NCBI RefSeq assembly: GCF_016907275.1
Contig: NZ_JAFBBP010000001.1
Span: 5,756,001 to 5,820,000, forward strand
DNA: 64,000 nucleotides
Direction of reading: 5' to 3'
From: Micromonospora luteifusca
Lineage (GTDB): Bacteria; Actinomycetota; Actinomycetes; Mycobacteriales; Micromonosporaceae
Shown here: in pieces, positions 55,398-63,464 of the stretch
How the letters are laid out: every line of letters starts with the position of its first letter
How positions within the stretch are numbered: the stretch's first letter is position 1
The notes under the pieces: generated by a model
Seen by the model: only the letters and a program-made list of their open reading frames with translations
Told to the model about the DNA's origin: nothing
Databases searched by the model: none
Program-made: the position numbers and the translations under genes

Positions 55398-55880
55398 CGC
55401 TCATCGGCTACTTGTTTTATTGACCTGCGACCGTGGCCCGGCCAGGCTTCGGTCGAGGCGCCCGGGCTGTCGCTCTCATTTCGGCTGCCCACGCTGGTCG
55501 TGTGGCTCTCATCTGGCCTGCGCGGCCCGGGCGTCGCCCCAGGGCGGGGAGAGGCTCAAGAGGGGTTTGCTCGGCTCGAAGTAGCGTTGCCCTCCCGGCT
55601 CGACAACTGCTGATCGAGCATCGGAGGACGCGTTGAGTGACACGTCAGAACATGTGGTCATCGGGATGGACCCGCACAAGCGCTCCGCCACGATCGAGGT
55701 CATGACCAGCGACGAGAGCATCGTCGGCGGCGGCCGGTTCGACACCGGCCAGATCCTCGCACACTCAGCGGCTACTTGTGCGCACCCGATCATGCCAAGG
55801 CAACGGCGTCGCCCGCTGGCCGCGAACGCGGCCTCTTGACACAGAGGGGTGCCAGATGTGCGCACCTGATCTTGCAGGTT
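55398..55880 (+). mobile_element. Internally deleted IS110-family element
   Basis: Left end at about 55398 (copy of the 12721 repeat), a long non-coding leader of about 235 bases, then TTG 55633 opening an IS110 transposase (MSDTSEHVVIGMDPHKRSAT, IEVMTSDESIVGGGRFDTGQ). After residue 40 the frame leaves the family. What looks like the C-terminal tail (DHAKATASPAGRERGLLTQR) follows in another frame at 55785-55845. About 350 codons are missing. CGGCTACTTGT occurs both at the left end (55405) and at the deletion joint (55771), and GTGCGCACC(C/T)GATC occurs at about 55781 and 55859, so recombination between short repeats is a likely cause. Exact ends are uncertain. Confidence 0.65.
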
Positions 55881-56076
55881 GGGCCTGACTCTCCCTCCGG
55901 TTCATGGCATGAGCACGGAAGGGTTCAGGTTGCCCGCATTGCCGAGGAGCCCGGCAGCTTGGCGGTCTGCGCTCGCACACCATCACCGTCGCGTTGGATG
56001 ATCGAACATGCCGAGGGTCCCTAGTGGACGTGGCGTGACAATTCGTGCGGATGCCGGTGCGGCTCGCGCTGGATCG
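55881..56076. other. Intergenic region, nothing recognised
   Basis: Only the right flank of the IS110 derivative and the 3' side of the SRPBCC gene. No hairpin of note. Confidence 0.3.
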
Positions 56077-56580
56077 CTATGCCAGGGACCGGGCCAGCTC
56101 TTCGATGATGTCCATTTGTCCCTGCATGCCCTCTTCCATCCCGGAACTCATGATCATGTCGCGCAGTTCCTTGCTGGTGCACTGCACCAGGAGCGTGAGC
56201 AGCGTTCCATCGCCGTCGGGCTCCAGCGTGACCGTGTTCACCGGGGCCCCACTGTCGTCGCCGGGTGTGCTTCCGGGCGCCTCGTAGACCTCCGTGTAGA
56301 CAATCTTGCGGTCCGGAACGATGTCGAGGTACTCGCCGTGGAAGGCGAGCTCCGGACCGGTGGTGGAGGCGATGACATACCGCCAATGGCCGCCGACCCT
56401 GAAGTCCATTTCCACGGAGGTCGTCGTGCCGTGGTGACCGCTCCACCACTGCTGAACCAGATCGGGGGTGCTCCACACCCGGAAGACGCGAGCTGGTGGG
56501 GCCTGGAAATGCCGCGCAATGCAAATCTGCTCGTCGGTGGGCAAAGTGACCGTCGCGGTACCGCTGCCGCTGGTGCTCAT
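56077..56580 (-). CDS. SRPBCC/AHSA1-family protein
   Basis: Protein of 167 aa from ATG 56580 after AGGAGAAG. START-like fold of the AHSA1 type: ICIARHFQAPPARVFRVWST, PDLVQQWWSG, DFRVGGHWRYV, YLDIVPDRKIVYTEVYEAPG, GTLLTLLVQC. These proteins are typically encoded beside an ArsR repressor and bind small hydrophobic ligands. Here it is the third gene of an ArsR-DUF998-SRPBCC operon and overlaps the upstream stop by 4 nt. Confidence 0.9.
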   Translation of the reverse strand: MSTSGSGTATVTLPTDEQICIARHFQAPPARVFRVWSTPDLVQQWWSGHHGTTTSVEMDFRVGGHWRYVIASTTGPELAFHGEYLDIVPDRKIVYTEVYEAPGSTPGDDSGAPVNTVTLEPDGDGTLLTLLVQCTSKELRDMIMSSGMEEGMQGQMDIIEELARSLA

Positions 56581-57278
56581 GCCGTCTTCTCCTGAATTGT
56601 GGCGAGTAGATTGCTTTCCTCGGCGAATGGGCCGGCGGAGCCCGGCTCGTTGGCGTGGCGTCGCGTGCTGGCGGCGATGGCCGCTGTGTAGGCGAGCTGA
56701 ACAGCGGTGCCTGCCACGAGCCGTGGGCCGAGGGTATCCAGGTTCGGCCACAAGGAGATTGCCAACACAATGACTGGTACGAGCACTCCGGCGAATGCCC
56801 AGATCTTGGCCCGTCCAGCCCGCCATCTGTGCACGAGCACCGCGCAGAACGCCAGCCAGGCCACGGTGGACACGGCAAACCCGACCTCGTGCAGAACGCC
56901 GTGCCAGCTGATCCGGGGCGGCGCGCCGATCGGCGCGCCCGGTGGGTAGCCGGCGCCAGCGTCGGTGACAAAGACGCCAGCCACGATCAGGCCGAGTCCG
57001 CAGATCGCGAGCAGCCGCGGAGCCCACCGGCTTCCGTGGGACTGGCGCCAACTCCGGCGCAGCCCCACGGCGAAGACGATGTGCAGCAGGCCGCAGATCA
57101 CGAAGTTGAGAATCTGGATCCATCCCAACTCGCCCAGGCTCAGCAGGCTCATCGGGTGATACCCGGGCCGGAAACCCTCCCGGGTGAACGCCTGCACCGC
57201 CCAGATCAGCAGGAACAGCGGCCCGAGGGCCATTCCGGCCAGCAACAGCCGGCGCGTCTCGACGGCTCGCTCGACCAC
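56577..57278 (-). CDS. DUF998-family membrane protein
   Basis: Membrane protein of 233 aa with six predicted spans. DUF998 marks: GPLFLLIWAVQAFTREGFRP with GYHPMSLLSLGELGWIQ, LGLIVAGVFVTDAGAGYPPG and ISWHGVLHEVGF. Function unknown. Starts 3 bases after the ArsR stop and overlaps the SRPBCC start, so co-expressed. Confidence 0.88.
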   Translation of the reverse strand: MVERAVETRRLLLAGMALGPLFLLIWAVQAFTREGFRPGYHPMSLLSLGELGWIQILNFVICGLLHIVFAVGLRRSWRQSHGSRWAPRLLAICGLGLIVAGVFVTDAGAGYPPGAPIGAPPRISWHGVLHEVGFAVSTVAWLAFCAVLVHRWRAGRAKIWAFAGVLVPVIVLAISLWPNLDTLGPRLVAGTAVQLAYTAAIAASTRRHANEPGSAGPFAEESNLLATIQEKTA

Positions 57279-57281
57279 GAT

Positions 57282-57617
57282 TCAGCTCTCCTCGTCCTGC
57301 AGCTCGGCAAGCACCCGGTCCATCCGGTCGAAACGCTGGTTCCACAAGTGCTCGAACTGTGAAGTCCACTGGTGCACCGGTCGGAGCGCCGCCCCGTTGA
57401 TCCGGTACAACCGCCGTCGACCCTCGTCCCGGGCGGTCACGATTCCCACGTCCTTCAGAACACGCAGATGCTTGGACACCTGCGGCTGACTCTGGCCTAC
57501 CGCAGTGCCCAACTCACCCACGGCGAGCTCGCCGTGGGTGAGGCACTCGATGATGTCTCGCCGTCGAGGTTCGGCAATCGCATTGAACGCGTCCGTGGTC
57601 GTCGCTGCTCGCGCCAT
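57282..57617 (-). CDS. ArsR-family transcriptional regulator
   Basis: Repressor of 111 aa from ATG 57617 (MARAATTTDAFNAIAEPRRR). Winged helix: DIIECLTHGELAVGELGTAV, GQSQPQVSKHLRVLKDVGIV, wing DEGRRRLYRING. No Cys metal site, so it belongs to the subgroup that pairs with SRPBCC proteins, not to metal sensors. Upstream ORF extension is ignored because an operator palindrome lies just before the ATG. Confidence 0.9.
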   Translation of the reverse strand: MARAATTTDAFNAIAEPRRRDIIECLTHGELAVGELGTAVGQSQPQVSKHLRVLKDVGIVTARDEGRRRLYRINGAALRPVHQWTSQFEHLWNQRFDRMDRVLAELQDEES

Positions 57618-57628
57618 ACCCAAATCGT

Positions 57629-57644
57629 ATGCCCATATAGGCAT
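57629..57644. promoter_or_regulatory. ArsR operator candidate
   Basis: ATGCC-CATATA-GGCAT, a 5-5 inverted repeat with an AT-rich centre, 12 bases upstream of the ArsR start. Position and shape fit autorepression, and CATATA could be part of a -10 element. Confidence 0.55.
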
Positions 57645-58785
57645 GCGAGTCAACGCCCATCGAGTCATCCTCCGAACCCTCCAGACCACGACCTCGACCA
57701 GGCGCTCGGCACCCATGGCCACCCGCGCCCGGCGAGCCACCGCCTGATCCAGCAACAGCGAATCCACAACACTCAATTCGGCACGGGCGCGCACTGGGGG
57801 TGGGTCGATACCCGTGGCGGATGCCTACAGAAGGTGACGAGCTTTCCTGCCTCGCGGCGCGCCCGCTCGGCGGCAGATCCGTCCGTCAGCGCCAGGACGC
57901 CGATCGATATGGCGAGATCCGGCCATGGATAGCTTCGCTCAACCACTCGACGGCATGATCGCACTGGTTGTCGGAGGTGGGGGCGAAGGAGACGTGCAGA
58001 GACGGATATCGATCAGCTCCCTCCAGCAATGTTCCGTTCCGACGGCCGTCACTAACCGGCGAGGCGGTCGGATCCATAGGGCCTGCAGCTTGACCACTTC
58101 GGTCTTCTCTGGGAGGTCACGCCAGACCGCCGGACCGCATCACCGCAGGTCAAAGCCCCTCCCCTGTCCGGTGTCCGTGAGCACTTCGGACGCGGTGACC
58201 ACTTCGCCAACCTGCACCCAATCTGCTCCCACTTGCAAGGCCAGGCCATCCAGCGGCTCCTTACCGCCATGACCTGCGCATACTTCCCTGCCAGGCAACA
58301 TAGATTGCTGTCGACTGCTGCGCAAAACCGCTGAGCACTCCGTGTGAAACAGGACGCCGCACCGACTCTGACCTGCGGAAACGTGGAGCCGCAGGCAGGG
58401 GCGGGTGCAGTTGAGCGCCGTTCGATGCCGTTCGAAGCAGTTCAAGGCCGTTCAGGGCACCCCGCTGCTCCCAACCTGCTCCCTCAAACCGGGCTCGCAC
58501 CGGACCGCCGACCGATCGTGAGCTGCCGGCCCAGCGCCTTGGCTGGCACCAGCGCTGGCTCCCGCAGCCGCATCGGTCAATCGGGAAGTACGCTCACGAA
58601 CGCCGCGCCTTGTCAGCGGCTAGATGAGGGCGTCTTCAGGCGCATTCGCTGGGGCCGCCGGAGCACCGCTCTGCGGTGCGGAGGTCGCAAGCAGTGGCGG
58701 GCCCACGGCAGGGTGCAGCGGGTCGACTGCCGTGCGTTGCGGGCGGCCAGGGCGGTCACTCCCAAACTCGATGTAAAGAATTCTG
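57645..58785. other. 1.1-kb region without a supported gene
   Basis: Frames on both strands are short and of shadow quality. At about 58425-58462 the unit GCCGTTCGA/GCAGTTCAA/GCCGTTCAG repeats with a period of about 10 bases, followed by a CTGCTCCC-x-x-x-CTGCTCCC pair. The leftward piece ERSYPWPDLAISIGVLALTD (57860-57935) may be a gene remnant. Confidence 0.35.
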
Positions 58786-58821
58786 GACACCACGTCAAAC
58801 ATCCGTTACGTTCATGGTGTC
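58786..58821. promoter_or_regulatory. Operator-like inverted repeat before the membrane protein/XRE operon
   Basis: GACACCA (58786-58792) and TGGTGTC (58815-58821) are perfect inverted arms around a 22-bp AT-richer spacer that could hold the promoter. It lies 28 bases before the first ATG. The XRE regulator in the operon is the natural candidate to bind it. Confidence 0.5.
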
Positions 58822-58848
58822 GAAAATGTTGTACACCGAGGAGCAGGC

Positions 58849-59277
58849 ATGGCGCACAGAGAGAAGCGCGCGTGGATCATGTTGGTCGTCGCCGTGGTGG
58901 CGTACGCCGTCTACGTGGTCACTGTGGTGGGCCGCGCGGGTGGGCGGCCGTTGACGGAGGTTCCTTACGCGGCGGCGTTGCTGTGGACCGTCGGTGCGTC
59001 GATCGTTGCCAACATCGTGGCCGAGACCGCGATCGGTGTCGTGAGCCCCAAAGCGTCGCGCGCCGCGGACGTGCGTGACCGACAGATTGGCCAACTCGGC
59101 GACTACGTCGGTCAGTCGTTCCTGGTCATCGGGGCGGTCACGGCGATGCTCATGGCGATTGCTGGGTGGGACCGGTTCTGGATCGCCAACGTGATCTACC
59201 TGGGCTTCACGCTGTCGGCGGTCCTGGGCTCGGTCGCGAAGATTGCCATGTACCGCGGGAGGCTCCCGCAATGGTGA
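58849..59277 (+). CDS. Small membrane protein
   Basis: Protein of 142 aa from ATG 58849 after GAGGAG. Four predicted spans (AWIMLVVAVVAYAVYVVTVV, ALLWTVGASIVANIVAETAI, FLVIGAVTAMLMAIAG, FWIANVIYLGFTLSAVLGSV). Proteins of this size, often annotated DUF2178-like, are repeatedly found directly before a small XRE regulator in bacteria and may hold it at the membrane. Its stop overlaps the next start (ATGGTGA). Confidence 0.8.
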   Translation: MAHREKRAWIMLVVAVVAYAVYVVTVVGRAGGRPLTEVPYAAALLWTVGASIVANIVAETAIGVVSPKASRAADVRDRQIGQLGDYVGQSFLVIGAVTAMLMAIAGWDRFWIANVIYLGFTLSAVLGSVAKIAMYRGRLPQW

Positions 59278-59504
59278 AGCCGACCCGCGTGACGAACTGC
59301 ATCCGCGCACTGCGCTTCGCGCACGGCGAGATGACCCAGGCCGAACTGGCCGAACGCGTCGGCGTGACCCGGCAGACCGTCATCGCCATCGAGCAGGGCC
59401 GGTACTCGCCCTCCCTCGAAGTGGCCTTCCTCATCGCCAACGTCTTCGGCGTACGGCTCGACGAGGTATTCCAGTACCCCAACTCTGGCGAGGAGACATC
59501 ATGA
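59271..59504 (+). CDS. Small XRE-family (helix-turn-helix) regulator
   Basis: DNA-binding protein of 77 aa: CIRALRFAHGEMTQAELAER with VGVTRQTVIAIEQGRYSPSL, then EVAFLIANVFGVRLDEVFQY. Nearly the whole protein is the Cro/CI fold (YgzD-like). ATG 59271 overlaps the membrane-protein stop by 7 nt and its own stop overlaps the next ATG (ATGA), so three genes are coupled. Confidence 0.9.
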   Translation: MVKPTRVTNCIRALRFAHGEMTQAELAERVGVTRQTVIAIEQGRYSPSLEVAFLIANVFGVRLDEVFQYPNSGEETS

Positions 59505-60481
59505 AGGCGATCGTTCAGGACGTGTACGGCCCGGCGGACGTGCTGGCACTGCGTGACATCGACCGGCCCTCGATCGGTGACGACGAGGTGCTCGTACGGG
59601 TGCGTGCCGCAGGCGTGGACCCGGGCGTCTGGCACCTCATGACCGGCCGGCCGTACCTGGTGCGAGCCTTCGGGTTCGGACTGCGCAGGCCCAAGGTGCC
59701 GGTACGCGGCCGGGACCTGGCCGGGGTTGTGGAGGCCGTCGGTGCGCGGGTTACCCGGCTGCGACCGGGGGATGAGGTGTACGGGACCTGCGAGAGCGGC
59801 TCCTTCGCCGAGTACGCGACCGCCCGGCAGGATCGGCTGGCGATCAAGCCGGCGAACCTCTCCTTCGAGCAGGCCGCGGTCACGCCCATCTCCGGGATGA
59901 CCGCGCTGCAGGGCCTGCGCGACTGCGCGGGCCTGCGGCCAGGGCAACGAGTCATGGTCATCGGCGCGGCGGGCGGCGTGGGCAGCTTTGCCGTGCAGAT
60001 CGCCAAGGCATTCGGCGCTACGGTCACCGGCGTGTGCAGCACCGCGAAGGTCGACCTCGTCGGTTCCCTCGGCGCCGCCGACGTCATCGACTACACCCAC
60101 AGCCAGATCGACGGCAACGGGGCACGGTACGACGTCATCATCGACACGGCGGGCAACCGTCCGGTATCCCTGCTGCGGCGCGCCCTGACGCCACGCGGAA
60201 CCCTGGTCCTGGTCGGCGGCGAGCATGGTGGCGGCCGGCTACTCGGCGGCTTCGACCGACAGATGCTGCGCGCACCGCTCATGTCCATCTTCGTCAGCCA
60301 GCGCCTGCGCAGCCTGATGGCCAAGGAACACGCCGCCGACCTTGAGGAACTACGACGGCTCATCGACTCCGGCGCCGTCACCCCCGTCATCGACCGCGCC
60401 TACCCCCTCGCCGACGCCGCCGACGCGATCCGCCACCTCGCTCAAGGCCACGCCGCCGGAAAGACCGTCGTCACCGTATAG
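59501..60481 (+). CDS. NAD(P)-dependent quinone-oxidoreductase-like alcohol dehydrogenase (MDR superfamily)
   Basis: Enzyme of 326 aa. Zinc-free MDR family: MKAIVQDVYGPADVLALRDI, GVDPGVWHLMTGRPYL, GRDLAGVVEAVGARVTRLRP with GDEVYG, and the nucleotide-binding GAAGGVGSFAVQIAKAFGA followed by VIDYTHSQID. No catalytic zinc Cys residues. Last gene of the membrane protein-XRE operon, so its level is probably set by that regulator. Confidence 0.92.
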   Translation: MKAIVQDVYGPADVLALRDIDRPSIGDDEVLVRVRAAGVDPGVWHLMTGRPYLVRAFGFGLRRPKVPVRGRDLAGVVEAVGARVTRLRPGDEVYGTCESGSFAEYATARQDRLAIKPANLSFEQAAVTPISGMTALQGLRDCAGLRPGQRVMVIGAAGGVGSFAVQIAKAFGATVTGVCSTAKVDLVGSLGAADVIDYTHSQIDGNGARYDVIIDTAGNRPVSLLRRALTPRGTLVLVGGEHGGGRLLGGFDRQMLRAPLMSIFVSQRLRSLMAKEHAADLEELRRLIDSGAVTPVIDRAYPLADAADAIRHLAQGHAAGKTVVTV

Positions 60482-61083
60482 GTACTCGACCCCGTACCTC
60501 AGCACCCGGTCGACAACCCGCCCGCAGCGACGCGATATCCGCGGGGACACTGCGACACCCGACCACATAGTCATCCAACGACACCCGCACCACCGACGTC
60601 CCAACGTCCGCTCATCGGCAAATCCGTGCCTTGAGGGCGACGTGGCCGTGTTTGCGGTGGCCGATCAGGTCGCAGGCTGTTCAACTTACCGCTTGTCGGC
60701 GTACTCGTTGATGTGGCTGGCTGAATGGAACGGTGATCCGGAACTGTCGAGCGTTGCGGGTGAGCTCGGTGGAGCGGCGGCGGTTCCGTCATTCGAGACA
60801 CCTATCCCACGGGCGGCGCCCTGACCAGGCACTTCAAGCTGGTGAACTCTTCGGCGGACCCGAAGGTCTCAACAGCGGTAGCTTGCGCTTCGCGGGCGGG
60901 CCGGCCCCCGCTTGTAGCCGATGTCAGTGCGTCTGACCTTCGCGTGCAAGACGCGGCCAAGATCAACGCCAGGACCGGCGGCCCGTCATCCGGAGCGAAC
61001 TACCACAAGGCCATCAAGAGGACGACCGGCGGCAGGCCGGCAGGAAACCGTGAACGTGCTCCCCGCCGGCCTTCCTCCGGAAG
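60482..61083. other. Intergenic region with dispersed repeat
   Basis: No supported gene. Contains the second copy of the 35-bp repeat (60801-60835). A frame at 60950-61040 reads KINARTGGPSSGANYHKAIK, which looks protein-like but is isolated. Confidence 0.35.
60801..60835 (+). repeat. Dispersed 35-bp repeat, copy 2
   Basis: Matches 51149-51183 with three mismatches, ending in CCCTGACCAGGCACTTC. Flanks differ between the copies, so the shared unit is short. Confidence 0.55.
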
Positions 61084-62199
61084 CTACTCGTCGTTCACGG
61101 TGAACGCTCGAAGCCCAAGGCTTGGTGCCAGCGCTTTGGCAAGCCAGGTAACACGGTGATCGCCAGCGGCCAGCCCAGCGCGAGCGACTGTGCACCAGTC
61201 GTCGCGATCGAGCAGGGAAAGATAGCCGCTCAGAACGCGCTCTCGTCCGCCCTCGGGCCAAGCTATTCGTTCCGCCGCTGGGTGATGTAAATGCTCAGCC
61301 AGTTGCGCGGCGATGACGAAACGCTCCACCGACGGCTCTAGGCGGCCGGCGTTTTCGCAGTGGGCCTCGAGGACGGTGGAGGCGGGCGGGTAGTGCTCGA
61401 GCGTGATGCCCGTGCCGCCGCTGTCAGCCATGATGGTCAGCAGTAGGCCGGTGTGATCGACCAACTCGCTGTCCGGATTCGCCGCGGTGATCGCCTCTTG
61501 CAGGTGCGCCGCAGTGCCGACCTTTCCGGCGAAGTAGCGGTTGAGGTAGTCGCCATCACAGGCGCGTCGCAGCATCCACGGCCGCGCTGCGGTGCTGCCG
61601 ATCGTGCACAGGGACTCCACGACATAGACCCGTCCCCAGCCTGTGACCCGCTCGGCTAGCCACAGCAATGCGTCCGAGCCGCCGCACCACGACCGCCGTT
61701 CGAGCGCACGGGCGGCCAGTGGGCCGAAGCGGTCCGACAGCAACCCGATCGTTTTGATCAGCTCGATGTCGTCCTCATCCCATACGGTGGTCAGCAACGC
61801 CAGACCAACAGTTGCAGCGCACCGATCGGTCGCGTGCTGGACAAGCCAGCGACCGGTCGCTCGGACACGTTCGGCGTCCACCCTGCAGGCCGCAGCCGTG
61901 ATGTGTTCATTGGGATGGATCGGAACATAGAGGTCATGGAACGCCCCGGCAAGATCGCCTGGAACGGCGGACCGATCGGCGAAATGCGTGTCCAAAACGG
62001 CGGCGACATCAGCACCGTTGCGGCGCCGATCCTCCGGCTCTCGAGGACGGGACTTCCGACCTCGGTGCTGTCCCTCATCCGGGTACGGCTTACCGTCACG
62101 GAGAAGAGGCGCGTCGGGATCCTCGCGATGCATCCGCAACGCATGATCAAATATCGACAAGTGGGGTCCGAGCAGTCCAGGCTCGGGTGTCACGCTCAC
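61084..62199 (-). CDS. Hypothetical helical protein
   Basis: Soluble protein of 371 aa, GTG or ATG start at 62199 (MSVTPEPGLLGPHLSIFDHA). Mostly helical, with repeat-like units (IELIKTIGLLSDRFGPLAAR, ALLWLAERVTGWGRVYVVES, AARPWMLRRACDGDYLNRYF) suggesting a HEAT-type solenoid. I do not know the family. Stands alone; 181 bases upstream carry only short frames. Confidence 0.65.
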   Translation of the reverse strand: MSVTPEPGLLGPHLSIFDHALRMHREDPDAPLLRDGKPYPDEGQHRGRKSRPREPEDRRRNGADVAAVLDTHFADRSAVPGDLAGAFHDLYVPIHPNEHITAAACRVDAERVRATGRWLVQHATDRCAATVGLALLTTVWDEDDIELIKTIGLLSDRFGPLAARALERRSWCGGSDALLWLAERVTGWGRVYVVESLCTIGSTAARPWMLRRACDGDYLNRYFAGKVGTAAHLQEAITAANPDSELVDHTGLLLTIMADSGGTGITLEHYPPASTVLEAHCENAGRLEPSVERFVIAAQLAEHLHHPAAERIAWPEGGRERVLSGYLSLLDRDDWCTVARAGLAAGDHRVTWLAKALAPSLGLRAFTVNDE

Positions 62200-62380
62200 C
62201 GGCGGACGGAGGACTCGATTCTTTCGATCATGCCCGGATCATGCCAGGCGCTTCACCCGACCAGCAACCCCGCGCCGGATTGGTTGACCTCCCGGCCACG
62301 TGCTGGACGCTCCTGCAGAGCGACTGGCCCGGCCGCGGTGCTGTACGTGTCGAAACCGGAAACAGGAGTCGATGCGGGGA

Positions 62381-62974
62381 TCACGCTTGTGTGTGCTCAG
62401 ACAGTCGGTGATCCGGTTGGCTCGGGTCGCCCGTCGGGCGGTAGCCGAACTTGACGATCCGGCGTGCGGAGTCGGTGTAGGCCTCCTGCCCGTCGGGCGC
62501 GAAGGCGCCGAGGCCATCGACGTAACGGTTGTACATGCAGAACGCGGCGGCGATCAGGACGCTGTCGTGAATCTCCAGGTCGGTGGCGCCTTCCGCGCGA
62601 GCGTTCGCGACCATCTCGGCGGTGACGCTGCGGCCGTCGACCTGTACCGCGCCCGCGATGCGCAGCAGCGCGCGCAGCTTGGCCGGGATTGGGGCGGTAT
62701 CGAGGTCGGCGCGCACCTGGTCGACGAGGGTCATACCCTGCTCGAGCTGCACCGCGGCGGAGGCCGAATGCGACGCGCAGCAGAAGGTGCACTCGTTGAG
62801 CCCGGAGACGTATGCGGCGATCAGTTCGCGCTCGCCGGCCGGGAGCGAATGCGGGGTGCGCAGCAGTACCTCGGCCAGCTCGCTGAGCGGCTTGGACGTT
62901 TCCGGGCGGTACCGCATGAGGCCGGTGATGCCGGGGAACCGGGTCTCGTCGACGCCGAGATCGATGTGTGCCAT
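62381..62974 (-). CDS. AhpD-like carboxymuconolactone decarboxylase/peroxidase-related protein
   Basis: Protein of 197 aa from ATG 62974 after GAAAGGCGAG. The CMD/AhpD core includes ERELIAAYVSGLNECTFCCA with SHSASA, which holds the redox Cys pair (C-x-x-C) and distal His of AhpD-type peroxidases, then GAVQVDGRSVTAEMVANARA and LEIHDSVLIAAAFCMYNRYV. Matches the uncharacterised peroxidase-related family. Likely reduces peroxides with a thiol donor. Confidence 0.87.
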   Translation of the reverse strand: MAHIDLGVDETRFPGITGLMRYRPETSKPLSELAEVLLRTPHSLPAGERELIAAYVSGLNECTFCCASHSASAAVQLEQGMTLVDQVRADLDTAPIPAKLRALLRIAGAVQVDGRSVTAEMVANARAEGATDLEIHDSVLIAAAFCMYNRYVDGLGAFAPDGQEAYTDSARRIVKFGYRPTGDPSQPDHRLSEHTQA

Positions 62975-63464
62975 GGTCTTCTCGCCTTTCAGGCATGGGC
63001 CGCGGCCCAGTCGGACGTTGCCTCTGCCGATCACGCTGGCCAGCACGGGGGCGCGTGACCGATGCTGCGCAGCGTCGCCCGAGCCCCGTTAACACCGGTC
63101 CGGGACACCGTCGTCACGCCGATCACGCTCTCGCCAGGTCCACCGGACGGATCTTTCCTTCGTGCTCTCCGTAGCTCGTGACGGGTCGATCCGGGCCGTC
63201 GATCGATGATCGTAGTGGTCAGGTTGGCCGCCGTCGACCGGGCGCTGATCAGCGCAGTGCGGTCGCTGGTCAGGGCCCGTGGGCCCTGCGCCGGGCTGGA
63301 ACTGGTGGTCACCCCGGACACCGACGAGCCGGGCCGCACGACTGGACCCACGCGGCGACCCGGCGCTCCGGGTCGCGCGCGCCCCTGCCACATCGACGGG
63401 AGTTCAGCTGTCGAGTACGTTACCGGCGAGTCGATCCGGCGATCGTGGACGGCGGGGAGGCCGC
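62975..63464. other. Intergenic region between divergent genes
   Basis: Must hold promoters for both the leftward AhpD-like gene and the rightward oxidase. CGGTCGATCC and GGGTCGATCC elements occur near the end, but no clear palindrome. No gene supported. Confidence 0.35.

Noticed and set aside
60940..61060. Frame with KINARTGGPSSGANYHKAIK
   Set aside because: Protein-like but isolated, without start signal or recognised family.
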